Shown: positions 46,230-59,125, numbered from the stretch's first letter. The stretch is 64,000 nt of DNA from Spodoptera frugiperda (GCF_023101765.2 NC_064228.1:7613501-7677500); one strand, 5' to 3'. The notes: generated by a model not told the origin, from the sequence alone. Translations and numbers: made by a program.

Positions 46230-46440
46230 AATTATTTATTTTAAATAGACCGGGAAGGCACTTTTGAACGTCAACGCAAATATTACAATATAAAGAAAAC
46301 AAAATGTCTGTCTGTCAGTCAGTCCTCTAGTGAAGCTATTTGCTCGTTCCAAAGTGTAGATTCCTATGGAGAAGAACGAGCAAGAAACTCCATAGGTTAC
46401 TCTTTTTCAAACAGGTTCACAATACAATACTTGGTTACAT
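46230..46440 (+). repeat. Family K repeat
   Basis: GGAAGGCACTTTTGAACG, CTCGTTCCAAAGTGTAG and AAGAAACTCCATAGGTTACT, with (TGTC)n/(AGTC)n at 46305-46325. Confidence 0.68.
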
Positions 46441-46619
46441 TATTTCGTTTGCTCAAACCTTCTCCGCGTGAGAAGAGGCCTTTGGTCAACAGTGGCCACT
46501 TAAAGGCTGATAATGTAGTTAACGTGATGTAATGCTATACTTATCCTTTGCAGACATGTAGTACTTAAAAGGCGAACTGGATGTCATATACCAGGCACTA
46601 TTTCAAAAGCCGTGCTATT

Positions 46620-46739
46620 ACCGACTGAGATAATTTTGAAAAATCGAGAAAAAAACCATCAGTTGTTTCTCATGTCCCAAATATCGAGACCCCTTGCTTG
46701 GTAGTCGTACTTGCAGTCACACGACCAACAAGGTAGTCC
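46620..46739 (-). mobile_element. SINE, family B, head part
   Basis: Complementary head: ATCGAGACCCCTTGCTTGG and CACACGACCAACAAGGTAGT. A retroelement tail ending TTTGAAGTCGGTTAAAAA follows, the same neighbour as at 20040-20195. Confidence 0.7.
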
Positions 46740-47021
46740 AAAACAAACCCTCTCTTTATTTGAAGTCGGTTAAAAATACTAGCTATTAAACAACATAATT
46801 TAGCTTTAAACTTTAGCTTCTATTTAAACTGAACTAGTGTACAAAATGTAACAGTAAATTTTCCTTTATAAGAAGAGCAGCGTGTTCTTAGGAAATTGCT
46901 ATCTGCATGTCGTTTAGTGAAAGTCGCCCGCAGCGACCTCTGGTGCACGACTTAGAACTAATTGTAGATGAAACAGAAGTACCACTGCTCATTAACGGTT
47001 TTATAATGACACTTTACTTTA

Positions 47022-47210
47022 GACTGCACGGTTGGTGCGGTGGCTGGGCAACTGGCTGCCACGCAACGTGTAGCGGGTTCGATTCCCGCACGGAGCAAAT
47101 CTTTGTGTGATCCACAAATTGTTATTTCGGGTCTGGGTGTCATGTTTATGTGAACTTGTAAACGAATCCACGACACAGGAGAAAATTAGTGTGGGGCAAC
47201 GTTTTTAAAA
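47022..47210 (+). mobile_element. SINE, family C, full length
   Basis: Complete head and body with B box GGGTTCGATTCCCGCACGG; followed by an A-rich tail. Confidence 0.87.
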
Positions 47211-47556
47211 TAATAAAAAAAAACAGAAAAACTATACCAAAATTTGCCCAGTAGTTTTTGAATTAATTGCGTTCATACATGCAGATGGACGCGAATGGCG
47301 ACTTTTCTTAGCTTTGGGTCTAGAAAAGTGACCTGTGACTAAGAAAACTCGTTAAACCGTTACTCTTTTTTGGCAAAAACTACTGAAAAATAGATTCACA
47401 TCACATCAACAGCCTATAAGTAGCCTGACGGGCACGCGAGCGAAGTCGCGGGCTTAAGCTAGTAGATTATAAGTCTGGAATAACATGGACTACTTTTTTA
47501 ACTCGATAACGCGGATGAAGATGCTGCCAGAGTCTAAGTAAGTTTAAGTGTTGAGA

Positions 47557-47851
47557 ACCATGTTTCGGCACGGATGGGCCGGCTCGACCGGAGTAATACC
47601 ACGGCCTCACCGAAAACCGACGTGAAACAACGCTTGCGTTGTGTTTCGTTTTGTGAGTGAGGTTACCGGAGGCCCACATCCTCCCTTCCCAATCCCTGAT
47701 TTCCCAACAACCCTTAAATTCCCAACCCCCAAAAGGCCGGCAACGCACTTGTAACGCCTTTGGTGTTTCAAGTGTCCATGGGCGGCGGCGATTGCTTACC
47801 ATCAGGTGATACGTCTGTTCGTTAACCGGCCGTTAGTTCCATAAAAAAAAA
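47557..47851 (+). repeat. Family D repeat, near complete
   Basis: Longest copy, about 295 bp, with tail AGTTCCATAAAAAAAAA. Confidence 0.83.
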
Positions 47852-49444
47852 GTTTCACAGAGTTAGTTTTCTGCCCATGTATCTGTATTATAGGCACATT
47901 ATCTTAGAAACGTGCGGATTGGATGTTCAGAGTTAAGATGCTAAAATAGTGAAAGGCTGGTGGCTGTGGGATTATTTAAATTAGTGGTTTTAGTTCATAA
48001 TTTAGATATAGAACTAGACTTTGAGATGATGAAACAAAATTCTGTAAAGTAGTTATGTTAGTAATATTTATTGAGATGGTCTCAGTTGGCAGTGTTAAGG
48101 CGATTTTATGAAAAAAGTCGGTTATTTGTATGAAGCTTAAATTATTTGTATTAGCCCAGATTCATTTAATACATATTATTTTATACTTCAATGCATTACA
48201 ACTATAACATTAATTTAGGACTTAGGTAATCCACAAATAATTTATTTACCTATCATTTAACGATGAGAACTTGCAAAGAAAACTCTTGGAAAACAAGTTA
48301 ATTAATCATTTCGCTCTTAATGCACGAAATCGTTGAAAAATAATTCTCTACGTTGCTATTAATCATTGCTCTCGAAACTTAATAGCTTCGGATGCCAGTG
48401 ATGGTAAGCGCTGTGACTGCACAAATGGAAATTGCAAAAGATGTAATTAAAGATGTCTGTCGGTCTTTTTTTTTGGACTTTTTGAATTGCATTTGTGGGA
48501 TTGCGATTTTTGGAGACCTTTATCGTATTTGGTAATGTTAATAGTGGCATAACATGCAATGTAATGTGTATTTAAAATTCTGCCTATTTAAATGCACATA
48601 TCGTCCATGAAGTTCTAATACCTCCTAAGTGTTGAGAAGCAAGTTGTACATCAGTGAAAAAAACTACATACAAACGAATGAATTCTGTCACTAGTAGATA
48701 TTTTCACATAGCTCGAGAAGCTAGCTTATTGGTAAAGAAATTATCGATAGGAGCGAATTAAATTTATGCGGATATGAGTTTTAAATGTTTATTGTAATAA
48801 AAAAGATTTTGGACTAAATTGTCGGTCAGCAGGTATTTGTAACATAAGCAGAGACTCTGTTTAATATATTTTAGTACTGCAGTCAATATGTCCCATTCCA
48901 TATTCAATGAAGCCATTGGAAATATTGCTCCTAATCCATAAAACAAAAGGCTTTCAAACCCTCACTTTACTTGCATGTGGACTCCTAAAAATCTCAGCAT
49001 TGAATGCCGAATGTTGATGCATTTTGCATAAATTCTCTCTGGCTGTGAATTTTAAATCACTTATCGGACTATCGGTTCCCTTCGTACTATGATAATCACA
49101 TTTGCCATCGACAAATGGGATTTTTCAATGGATCGTATTGTGCAGATGGTTTGTGTGATGGGATTATTTTGATTGTGTGTGTGTGTGCTTATAAGTATGG
49201 CTGTTGAAATCTTGAGTAGTATTCTTAGATGAAGTAAAAACAGGTTGCAAATATTTGTGTTAGGGGTGGTTATAGTATTTTATACTTTCTATACTTGTAA
49301 TGTAATTGATTAAGGATTCAGGACCTAAACTACTCAGCAATCTAGACCTTAGTTTTTACAGAAAAAAAACATGATAATATGTTTTCGGCCAAAAATAAAT
49401 CGAAAGAGTCCTCATTACCCACAAAACATACATACATACATACA

Positions 49445-49580
49445 TAACCTCACGCCTGTCTCCCATGGGGATTATTGGGGATGTAGGCAGAGACAATGGA
49501 CCGCCAATAGCTACGAATCTTATATACCTCTTTTGCTTCATCAACAGTTATCAGCATTTTCATGCATGCTCGTCGGTTAA
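49445..49580 (-). repeat. Family L repeat
   Basis: Inverted: CCTCACGCCTGTCTCCCATG to TTTTCATGCATGCTCGTCGG, preceded by (CATA)5 at 49428-49447. Confidence 0.72.
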
Positions 49581-50725
49581 AGGTTCGCATAAAACTTAAA
49601 AAAAAAAAGTTCAAATTAGTGACAAAGCCATCTCACTCAAACGCTTAACACAGATCTAAAAAATAGTCGACAAATAAATGAACTAGACGTACATTGGACT
49701 CATCCTCGTACAAAGTTCTACATGTAGCACTCGTATGTAATTCCCAAATGGAGTTTTCCTCCCCCCTACAAAAGGAATCGCGTTACTTGCACGGAATTGC
49801 CTTGAGGAACTCCGGCTCATCGTGTGCACTGATTTTATTACCAGCTTCGACATATCTAGCTAGTTGTGCGTGATAGCATTTTATTTTATTTTCTTTTCCT
49901 TTTGGATTTGTTTGAAGAGTGTCTTCTGAGATAACTAATATGTATTGTTTATTTTCGTTTTGATTAACGAAACATCTATCGCTAGTATGTAGATATACAT
50001 TATTTAAAAGCAGAAGTAGAATTATTTTTTATTTGGTTTTCATGGGTCTGCGTTTGGCAACTGGTCATCTAATAGATATGAATAGGTCTGCGTTTAGTAT
50101 CAATTCATATGTAACAGATAAGAACAATTGCGTTTTTCGCAACTGGGTTGCTAATTTTTGCTTTACGTATCTTTGGTTCGGCGCGGAACAATTTATTTTA
50201 TATGATCCTCATATGATTATTTTGAATTTAAGTGATTTTGGTATGGAATATGTGTTGATAATCAGACCTACAGACAATTTCAGTATAAGGCAAACAAAAA
50301 GAAAACTGCTGTGCCTTTTTTATTCCAAGCAGATAAGTAATTTAAATTTAAAAAGATTTAAAAAAAACTGTACCTACTTACTTTGATCCGGAAATTAAAC
50401 TCCGTTGCTTAGTAACTGCGCTCAATAAAGGAGTTCAGTAAAATTCTTTTTAAAATGGAAATCCCTTAATAAGCTCAGGCTACAAAGAATCACAACACAA
50501 ACTCAGTTCAATAAACTTCAAAACAGAAATCAATCAATTGAATATGTCTTTAAAAAAACAAAGTTTCAATGCGTTTTCATCACAAACATAACTTGGACTA
50601 TTGCAAAAGTTGAAAAGAAAAAGTTTAACAAAAGATATCCAAAAGATTTATAGGGTTAGCAATAAAAAGTTATTTTCGATGCAATAAAATTCACTTAAAG
50701 TTAGCCACCGTACCTGGCTTGGTTC

Positions 50726-50749
50726 TGACGTCACAGAAGTTTCCAGAAG
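50726..50749. promoter_or_regulatory. CRE plus heat-shock-element-like cluster
   Basis: TGACGTCA (50726-50733), then AGAAGTTTCCAGAAG (50735-50749), which fits nGAAnnTTCnnGAAn exactly. It lies in a GC-richer non-repeat patch. Function is inference. Confidence 0.35.
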
Positions 50750-50904
50750 CAATGGTTCGGACACACGGACAGGCGGACCGTTTCTTTGATACCGTTTGAA
50801 ATATTAGTCTTGCAATTGTGTCTGGTTATTTAAACTTCTGTTCGTTGTGAATTTTGATATTATTATAGATATTCTTTCGAGTTTTAAGTAAAGTTGATTT
50901 TAAT

Positions 50905-51090
50905 TATTACGTTATCGGCTTAGGTTAAGACAAGGAACTCAACTAGTTTCAAGCTATGCTAAACGTTTCGGTACGGTATGGCGAGTAGCAGCGCAACGGT
51001 TGCCGCGTCATGTGTCGTGAAATGTTACTTATGAATATGAGCCTCTAGCATGACTTGAAACTAGTCAAGTAGCTCGTAAATAGGCCACGA
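50905..51090. repeat. Family G repeat
   Basis: Inverted pair in one element: CAACTAGTTTCAAGCTATGC (50941) and GACTTGAAACTAGTCAAG (51052), giving a fold-back of about 130 bp. Confidence 0.65.
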
Positions 51091-51339
51091 AGTTTTAATA
51101 TAAACAATGTTGATTTTGCTTTAATTCATAAGTCTATCTACGTATAACAGCGGTTGCAGTTGCTAAAAATGTGCATCTCTTTATATCCTCTTTAATTACT
51201 TATAATAATATTACCAAATGCCAAAAGCATTAAGCAAGGACAAAACCCAAAAAAGTATTCCCAATTCTTTTGTTTCAAAAGAAATCGTTTGTCTTTAAAA
51301 CCCCGAACCCTAATGTTAACCCATATTACACACAGGAGA

Positions 51340-51720
51340 GAAAATAAATACAATAAAGTCGTATCTCGTTAATCCCAGTGTGCACATCCCCTAAGACTTG
51401 GCTCGGCACACGGCGGAATAGGAAGTCCCTCTCGGATCGTTAGACCAGTCATTTCAGTAACACATTGTTATATGTATCGCCAGTTGAAACTACCCTCGCT
51501 CCAACGAATCTAATGCATGTGGCTTTTTTCACTGGAGTAAAATCTTGGCGCCCAACGTGGTACTTGAAATTTTTGCTTTTTTTGTTATGTTCGTTTGTTG
51601 GTTGTATGTGTGTTTTGTGGGTTTCTGTGTAGATTAGGTGATGGCTTAGTGATTTTTGTAGTATTGTGTTAAAATTGTTATTATCACTAAGTGTTGGCGC
51701 CCAGCATGGGACAGTTTTAT
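51340..51720 (+). mobile_element. LTR-retrotransposon leader-like fragment with two PBS-like motifs
   Basis: TGGCGCCCAACGTGG (51546-51560) and TGGCGCCCAGCATGGGAC (51695-51712) look like tRNA primer-binding sites that directly follow a 5' LTR. Upstream, AATAAATACAATAAAGTCG (51346) could be the poly(A) signals of an LTR. No gag or pol frame follows, and I could not define LTR ends. Confidence 0.45.
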
Positions 51721-53161
51721 TCTGTTACCTTGATTCTGTATAATCTTGCGTTTCTACTTATTTACTGTATTTAATTGAATATCTAGAAGCTCTACTTACG
51801 ATTTTATACGTACATTCAACACAAAATCAATATACCTATTATAAGATATCTCATCAGAACATCTTATGAAACAGATTGATTAATATAATAATTTGATATG
51901 GGAAAATAATTACAAGGGATCGGTCGTTGTATCCGTAATTACCAATTTGGTTGACGATGTAGAAGCACTCAGGCTAATTTGAAAGAGAACCCTTAAAACA
52001 GTTACCATCTATGATCAGAGGAGCAGATGGGAACGTGTTTTATGTCCAGACTCTCGATATTTTATGAGGCATATTAGACGCTACACCTCTGTTTTATTTG
52101 TGAGCTAATATTCAACTACCCACCTGATTAAAATTACTTTAATAGCTCGAAGTAAGTTCCAAAGAAGTGTTTGAACGTTTAAATAGAAGTGCAAATTCAT
52201 TGAAAATCAACTTGGATTGTACTTGTTCTTTTTAAAAATTTCTTAAGGAATTTGTAATTAGGTAGATGTGAATTTTCTTTAGTTCAATTTCAGTTTTGTA
52301 TCTACGTGATGGTATCTTAAGGTACTAAACCTACTGAAGAAATGTCATAAGTTTCAGATAGCCTACTTAACTAAAAGATACATATTGGTATTTTTTTTGC
52401 GACAAGCCCTCCATAGCCTCCTTTACTGCTACAACTCCTGTAAGCCAGGATCTAAAGTAGATACAACCATGAAAACACCGAATCATTGAAGTGCGGCGCG
52501 TCCGGGGAACATGAGTGACTGTCTTGGATCCCGTAACGAAATAAATCAGAAGATATTATTAGAGGAGAAGAAAAGTAAACGATAGTTTCCACTTCCCTCG
52601 GTGAAGAAATTTGATTTAAAACTAACTACATATTGGTTTAGTGGACTATAAGGCATTAATAAAGCTTTTTAGATTGATTAGATTGCCGATTTTCAAATCT
52701 AAACCAGGATACAAGAAACGAAAGTGATAGCTCAATACCGGATCTTATCCAAAACCCATTTATTTAATACCTGTACGCATTCCAGCGCTGAATAACTTCA
52801 ATACACGAGAGATTTACGAAACAAATATATAATGGCACAATAAATCCAGGCAGTGCCGAGTGCTGAACAAATATTTTGATCGCGCATCCTCCTGTATTCT
52901 GTAAACAAGGGTTTGTGCCAAGAGTTCTAGTTATTCTACCTATGTTCTGAGCTAGGAAATATGTTTGCTCTGAACATATTATAAGTGGGATATGTAAGGT
53001 ATAGTACAATACTTTTGTCAGTAACCCTACTCTTTCCGGGGGTGTCCTAAAACTGGTCTTTGACAAACCTCTCTGATGAACCTGATTAATTGATTATTAT
53101 TTTAAACCACTTCCAATACCCCTTGCAAGGGTGGCGATTACGGCCAAGTCTTCTGTTGATG

Positions 53162-53302
53162 TTTCTCAGTACTAGCAAGGAGACTGGAATTAAGCCCAGT
53201 ATCTGGTAATAGGCTCACCCCCAATTACATGGGACTTATAACACAAGTGGTGAAAAACGGGTGTACATTGCATAGTGGCATAACTGCCATAATGTGCTAC
53301 TA
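53162..53302 (+). mobile_element. SINE, family B, middle part
   Basis: From TTTCTCAGTACTAGCAAGG to CATAACTGCCATAATGTGC. Confidence 0.75.
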
Positions 53303-53352
53303 GTTTGCTAATATAAGGGTCTCTTTAAACCATCGTATGCTGGAGTGCTGTA

Positions 53353-53450
53353 CCCTTAGTATGAGTTTGCTTTAAGTTGAACGAAAACGAAACGAGAGAG
53401 CGTTCTGCGCTTTGATTGGCCGGTGCGAATGAACCAACTCGTACTAAGCC
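53353..53450. mobile_element. Short MITE with CTTAGTA inverted ends
   Basis: About 98 bp: left CTTAGTATGAGTTTGC, right CCAACTCGTACTAAG. The core has GAACGAAAACGAAACGAGAG and TGATTGGCCGGTGCG (an inverted CCAAT box). Confidence 0.7.
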
Positions 53451-54069
53451 CTCTGATGTACCACAAGACACAATGTGTTTCTATTGTATCTCAAGACCAC
53501 CGACAAAACATCCACTTGCTAATAATTATAACAGCCAGACTTTGCAATTTTTTGTTATGGATCCCTGAGAGTCATTGCAAATATTATTCATTCACTCTTT
53601 GTGTTCAGCTCGATTCGCAGTCTGCTCGATCAACAAACTAATAACGAGATTCCTAGTTAAGCTCATCATTTTACAAGTGCGTGGAAATTGTCTTCTTTCT
53701 TAGAGAGTAATTTTAAAGATAAGGGCCATGCGCTCATTAATTAAACTTAATTAAAATTCTCTCTCTCTTTACTTTAAGAGGGAAGTAATACTGTTTTCTG
53801 AAATGATTAATTGCGAGTGGGTAGTTAGTGGAATTTATGCGCTGTCTTGGAATATTTAAATTGTTTTATCCACTTACTCTTGGGACACTATTATGGAGAC
53901 AATATGGCTGCCTTCTTTCATTTTGAGCTTCTTTTTTGTTGATTAATGTTCCAAAATTGGTATGGTCTCCGTCCATTTAAGTTCGGATAAACTTAAGAGT
54001 TCTTCTGTCGATTAGTTCTAGATCTTTTGTCCATTTTTCCATCCATTCATCCATTCTATCCAATTAATT

Positions 54070-54190
54070 ATTATGTTATCGGCTTACTCACGTAACTGTT
54101 CGACGCCGAACTCTAGTCGAGTTTCAAGCCATTATAGAGGCTCATATTATAATAAGACCTAAGAACTCTTCACTCGAGTTATTCTGTCAG
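54070..54190. repeat. Family G repeat
   Basis: TATGTTATCGGCTTACTCAC and GTCGAGTTTCAAGCC, AGAGGCTCATATTA. Confidence 0.6.
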
Positions 54191-54725
54191 TAACACTAAC
54201 TACAAATCCGTTCTTCCATTTCAAAGAAATTTTAAGGAAATTTAAAACGAATTTACAGCCTTATCTTCTAGAAATTTCCTTCACCAACAAGCCAAGTGCA
54301 GATCACCAGAAGCTACCCTTATATTTTCTTAGGAATATCAACTTTATTCTAAACGTTTAAGGTTTAAAATCCTTTACGGAATTTTGGTGGTTAGTGTAGT
54401 ACGATGTGCGTTTGTATATGAGCAGTAATTCACGTATCTTGACTAGATAAACCTTTAAATATGTTTGAGATAATGCTGTTATTTCCGAAGCCATTTTGGA
54501 TTTATTCCAAGGATTTGTACGATTGCTTTTCGATTCGGTTTCGGGGCTTTTTGTTTTTAATTATTTTTCTCCTATACATTTTTAGTAACACAAGTTTGGA
54601 AAATTATTAGTTTGAATCAAAGACGATGGATTTTTTTCTCATTTTGGAACGTAACGCCTAATCTTTCAAAGATGTCTAGCATAAACTAGACACCACAGAT
54701 GGGGCCCAGAAGGGCTGATGCCTGA

Positions 54726-54826
54726 TCCGGAGCTGCAGACTACCTAGCGAGCTTACCGGGGCTCCGGCTCGAAAAGCAGGAGTAGGAGGGGGTGGTTTTT
54801 AGTCAGAGTCCCTGCCCTTAAAAAGA
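54726..54826 (-). repeat. Family A repeat, shortened
   Basis: Inverted copy lacking the 'TCCCGCCTTGGGCGAGG' end. Confidence 0.75.
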
Positions 54827-55249
54827 GCATAAACTTGTTTATTATAAAAATATGATTTTAATATAGTGTATTTAAAGTCTGTTTTACATTAAGCACTAAA
54901 ATCAATTTCAATTCTCGAATAACTCCAAAGTGACAACAGTTTACAAACTTAGTCCGGTCAAAACGCTTAGCAATTCAAACGTTTACCAATGAATGAACTA
55001 TTCAAAAACTTACCGATCGTTCAGTTCATTCATTCACTCAGTCAACCACAGACACTTGAATGAATAGTTTCCAATTCAATGAGATTCATATCGTTACTTG
55101 AATGTGCTAGGAAGGTTGAATATTTTAGGTTTTCGACAATTCGCAGTAGTAACACGCAATCTAGAATGATACCAGATTAGAGGATACATGTTCTTGCCAT
55201 ATTTAAGCGTTAAGGTTAACTAACTGTTAAGTTTATTGTTAATTTTTTA

Positions 55250-55355
55250 TTATAACTTTCGTGAGACATACTACATGTTATCGACTTACTCATTAGGTAG
55301 CAGCGCGACAGTCTCTATGCACGGCTTGAAACTAGTCGAGTTCCTCGTCAAACGA
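55250..55355. repeat. Family G repeat
   Basis: ACTTTCGTGAGACATACTAC, TGTTATCGACTTACTCATTA and GCTTGAAACTAGTCGAGTTC. Confidence 0.6.
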
Positions 55356-55450
55356 TTACATAGTCGGTTACTATTAAGTATATACATTTATTTTTCCAAT
55401 TCATGATAATTTCTGATTCTAAATCTTTGCGGGGTTGAAATTCATGTACC

Positions 55451-55584
55451 TTTTTTTGAGGGGGGAAAATCATCCAATGACTTCTCCCACCTTGGACGAG
55501 GTGAGAGGGAGTGTCACCCCGTTCCTTCTCCTGCTTTTCGAGCCGGAGCCCCGATAAGTCCACTAGGTAGTCCGCAGCTCCGGA
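55451..55584 (+). repeat. Family A repeat with internal deletion
   Basis: Direct copy; the 'CAGACTCTTACTGACTAAAA' segment is missing, so GTGTCA runs straight into CCCCGTTCC. Confidence 0.8.
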
Positions 55585-55839
55585 TCAAGCATCAGCCCCC
55601 CATCTGTGGTGGTTTGATGGCTCGGTGTGTCGATGTGTCGGACTTTAGTGTTTTGGTGTTGTATATACTGTAGATCCTATATTACAGTCGTTGCAACGGT
55701 TTCGGAAGATTGAAGCGGAAAACAAAAGTGCGTCCCATATTTATTATATTAGCAGAAAATGTACATCAAATCTAATATCTACATCTGCCTCCCTTCAGAT
55801 AATAAAAGCCATGAATCTCTATATGCTAGGAAGGTGCAA

Positions 55840-55950
55840 GGAAATTGCCTGACCGTCCGGCGGCCATTGTATCGTTCCCGCCAACTCGGAGTAATGGCCG
55901 CCATGACGTCACGCGTCATAAGGGCGCACACAATCGGAAGCATCGTTTTG
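55840..55950. promoter_or_regulatory. CpG-rich patch with CRE
   Basis: GACCGTCCGGCGGCCATTG and ATGACGTCACGCGTCAT (55903-55919; CRE TGACGTCA 55904-55911). The patch is not shared with any repeat here. Confidence 0.3.
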
Positions 55951-56040
55951 TTTTATGTAAATGAGCTGCTTACTGCTGTGTGCGTGATAACTGTGAAGGA
56001 CTGTATATCTAGGTCATGTGTGGAAAGTAGGATATTTTAG

Positions 56041-56420
<380 letters not shown>

Positions 56421-56456
56421 GACAATGATATTTTGATTATTTAAAAAAAAAAAAGC

Positions 56457-56697
56457 AACTTCACGCCTTTTATCCCCGAAGGGGTAGGCAGAGATGCTCA
56501 TTACGACACGTAATGCCGCTATACAATGTGCACCCACTTTTCATCATTTGTGTTATAAGTCCCATGTAATAGGTGGTGAGCCTATTGCCATATACGGGAC
56601 ACAATTCCAGACTCCGTGCTACTACTGACCCGGGAATCGAACCCGAGACCCCTTGTTCGGCAGTCGCACTTGCGACCACTCCACCAACGAGGTAGTC
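56457..56697 (-). mobile_element. SINE, family B, full length
   Basis: One of the best copies: tail (complement TTTATCCCCGAAGGGGTAGG), body and head with both pol III boxes. Confidence 0.88.
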
Positions 56698-57344
56698 TAT
56701 TAGTTATTTTATTATTTATTTATTTTACACTTTATGTACATTTATACAATTGTGGACTTAATGTCGTTACTGTTAAAAAATGGTCTAGTAATTTCTGTGT
56801 AGTAATCGTTATTTGAACGGTTTTGTGTATCGGTATAAATAAAACCTTTTAAACATTAATTTGATTTAATCCCACAGTTTTGTCCAGCGTTCCATCAGTA
56901 AGTTCAGAACTCTATATTCAAAACATTTTTGGAATCCAGAATTGTTTTTTTTTAGACTATAAACTTTATTGCTACCTTCCCATACATCAGATTTTACTAC
57001 AAGTTTTCTAGAACCTACAAGCACCACTTTCACATTTACAAGCACTATTCCTCACAGAAATACACATTTAATAAAAACCAAACACACATAACATATAGTG
57101 TAATAGTAAATCTTATTTTCCATATAAACGCTGGGTAAATTGTAATAATTTGTAAGCGGAACACAGGCTCTGGGTAAAAATGTTGGCACTCGAAACCATC
57201 TGTTCTATGTCCCGACTTAGGACTATAGTCGTAAATGGAGGACAGACTGAGAAGGAGGGCTTTTACATTTAAGAATTTGATACTTTATCAAGAAATTGGC
57301 AATGCTTCATGTAATTAGGGAGTTATACTATATACCATTAATTT

Positions 57345-57400
57345 ACTTGAGTAAGCCGATAACATAATAATTCATTTAGTATGTCTCATGAAAGTTGTAA
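57345..57400. repeat. Family G repeat end
   Basis: GAGTAAGCCGATAACATAAT and TAGTATGTCTCATGAAAG, inverted relative to 55250. Confidence 0.6.
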
Positions 57401-57602
57401 TAATATTACACCGTACACAATTCTAATATCTTGAAGTTATTTGAAAATTTTGGCCGGTGTTCGAAAATAGGTAGGCGGTACGACGCATGTAATGTAAGAG
57501 CTAAAAATTGCGTATTACCTTCATTAAATATTACTGCAAGTCAAACGTGTAGATTCTGACAAATTATTCTTATGGAAAGTAAATCTTTAGTAGGTTTTTT
57601 TT

Positions 57603-57757
57603 ATGTTAAATGGGCCGACGTTTGGCCGCTATCTCGCCTGTTGCAAGTGATGATGCGGCCTACTATGGAGCACGTCTGCACATAAGCAACCTATTCACTC
57701 GGGATTTGAAGACACCCAGGTTGTACTCATCAGGAAACACAGACTCCGGCAAGGTTT
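57603..57757 (-). mobile_element. Family F 3' end
   Basis: Inverted, shorter copy of the element at 13893: the complement reads CTTGCCGGAGTCTGTGTTTC through GCCCATTTAACATAAAA. Confidence 0.8.
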
Positions 57758-58104
57758 ATAGTTCATTGTCACGTGTTAGTGACAATGTTGAATACTACTG
57801 GAATAGTGCACTTTTTTTATTAAAAAATAGTATTCCTTCCTATAACGAAAAGATACATAAATCTTGTAAATACCTCAACGTCTATATATTCAATCTGAAC
57901 TCATAAAACACTTTTCATAAAATAGTAAGCATGAATATAAGATGTCTACATAATATGTATTCGTACGAGTATGTAGTGGGGACTAAGTGGGAGGATATAA
58001 AACATTTCTCCATACGCTTGAAACATACGCTAGTATTTACTGTACACACTGGTATCTTATTGGTACAACTTGAGTGGGAAATATTTTGGGGTATTATTTT
58101 ATTA

Positions 58105-58440
58105 TTCAAGACTAGATTCTGCCAGTGGCTATGCCCGCGTACTCGGTGTTAAAAAGTATGTTATTTCAGACCATAATATATACCGCTGTTTCAAATTCGA
58201 ACGGATACGACCTTGAAACTTTCAAGAAAAGAGCATACTCCTTTTTAAAAGGCCGGCAACGCACCTGTGACTCCTCTAGTGTTGCAGGTGTCCATGGGCG
58301 GCGCTGATCGCTTACCATCAGGTGATTCGTTTGCTCGTTTGCCACCTATTCCATAAAAAAAAGAAAAATTCCATCTCAATCCCTTCAGTGGTTTTGACGT
58401 GAAGTAGTAACAAACATACACATTTTAGTAGGATGATTAT
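58105..58440 (+). mobile_element. Same family as 10300, split by a retrotransposon end
   Basis: AGATTCTGCCAGTGGCTATG to TTTCAAATT, then after the nested family E copy ATTCCATCTCAATCCCTTCA to TTTAGTAGGAT. Confidence 0.65.
58196..58366 (+). mobile_element. Non-LTR retrotransposon 3' end (family E), nested
   Basis: Encodes the C-terminus YDLETFKKRAYSFLKGRQ then RTCDSSSVAGVHGRR and stop, followed by CTTACCATCAGGTGATTCG, TTGCCACCTATTCCATAAAA and an A-run. It is a heavily 5'-truncated insertion that splits a repeat at 58105-58440 (left part ends TTTCAAATT, right part resumes ATTCCATCTC). Confidence 0.8.
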
Positions 58441-58969
58441 ATCATCCTGTTCGTCGTCTCCGACTTCTGAGTAAGCGGTCTTGGGTTCGATTTACGGATC
58501 GCGCAAAAACCTTATGTTATTGTACTAAGTAAGACATTCAAGTTATTGCAATTACAAATTGATATTTTGGACAAAAGCCAGCAAAAGTAACATCTTCACC
58601 AAAAATGTAATAAATCGTAATTTTGTATGTCTGTGCCAAATCTTCCGCTTGCTGCGTTTTCTTTAATTAGAAATTGATTTTCTTAAACCTCTTGCCAAAA
58701 TCGCAAACACATAAATTGTATAAATCTATATTTGTGTCTGTTTGTGCAATTTTCGTATTTACGTTGAAAATATTTTGAAAATTTAGGAGGGAAGTTCTAT
58801 TCTAGTAGTCTTTCATCGCAAAATACACATTCTGCCTCTAGCTGGTTGTTGTACTTCGAAATATGTAGTTTTCAATCGTCGCTCCATTTTAGAATTTTCT
58901 TGTGTGTGTCGTATTCGTATAGATCACAACAAGAATTATTCCAGTAACCTGTGAAACTGTGTCTGAAGT

Positions 58970-59125
58970 TGAAGTCAAATCATTTATTCCAATTAAACAA
59001 TTATTTTTGAAATGTCAATAATGAATAATAGTCTGTCAATCTGTCTATCAGTGAAGCTAGGTGCTCATTCGAAAATGTAGCTTCGAATGCAGAAGAACAA
59101 GCATGAAACTCCATTCATGTCTAAA
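58970..59125 (+). repeat. Family K repeat
   Basis: AAGTCAAATCATTTATTCCA, CAGTGAAGCTAGGTGCTC and GTAGCTTCGAATGCAGAAG. Confidence 0.65.

Larger units (their letters stand above)
44340..54060. other. Downstream intron, first half
   Basis: Outside the listed repeats I see AT-rich sequence without exon signals in 44340-46220, 47860-49420, 49600-50700 and 51730-53150. At 50038-50100 a short imperfect duplication of GGTCTGCGTTTGGCAACTGG occurs. The next hnRNP L exon, expected to be Gly/Pro-rich and thus GC-rich, is not here. Confidence 0.5.

Noticed and set aside
49428..49447. Possible CRISPR-like or satellite array
   Set aside because: Only a (CATA)5 microsatellite; no spacer-repeat structure anywhere in the window.
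50033..50386. 117-residue open frame, plus strand
   Set aside because: Low complexity, no family resemblance, starts inside a small imperfect duplication; likely chance.
55759..56040. 93-residue open frame over the CpG patch
   Set aside because: Openness follows from GC content; no domain, and the end runs into a family G repeat.
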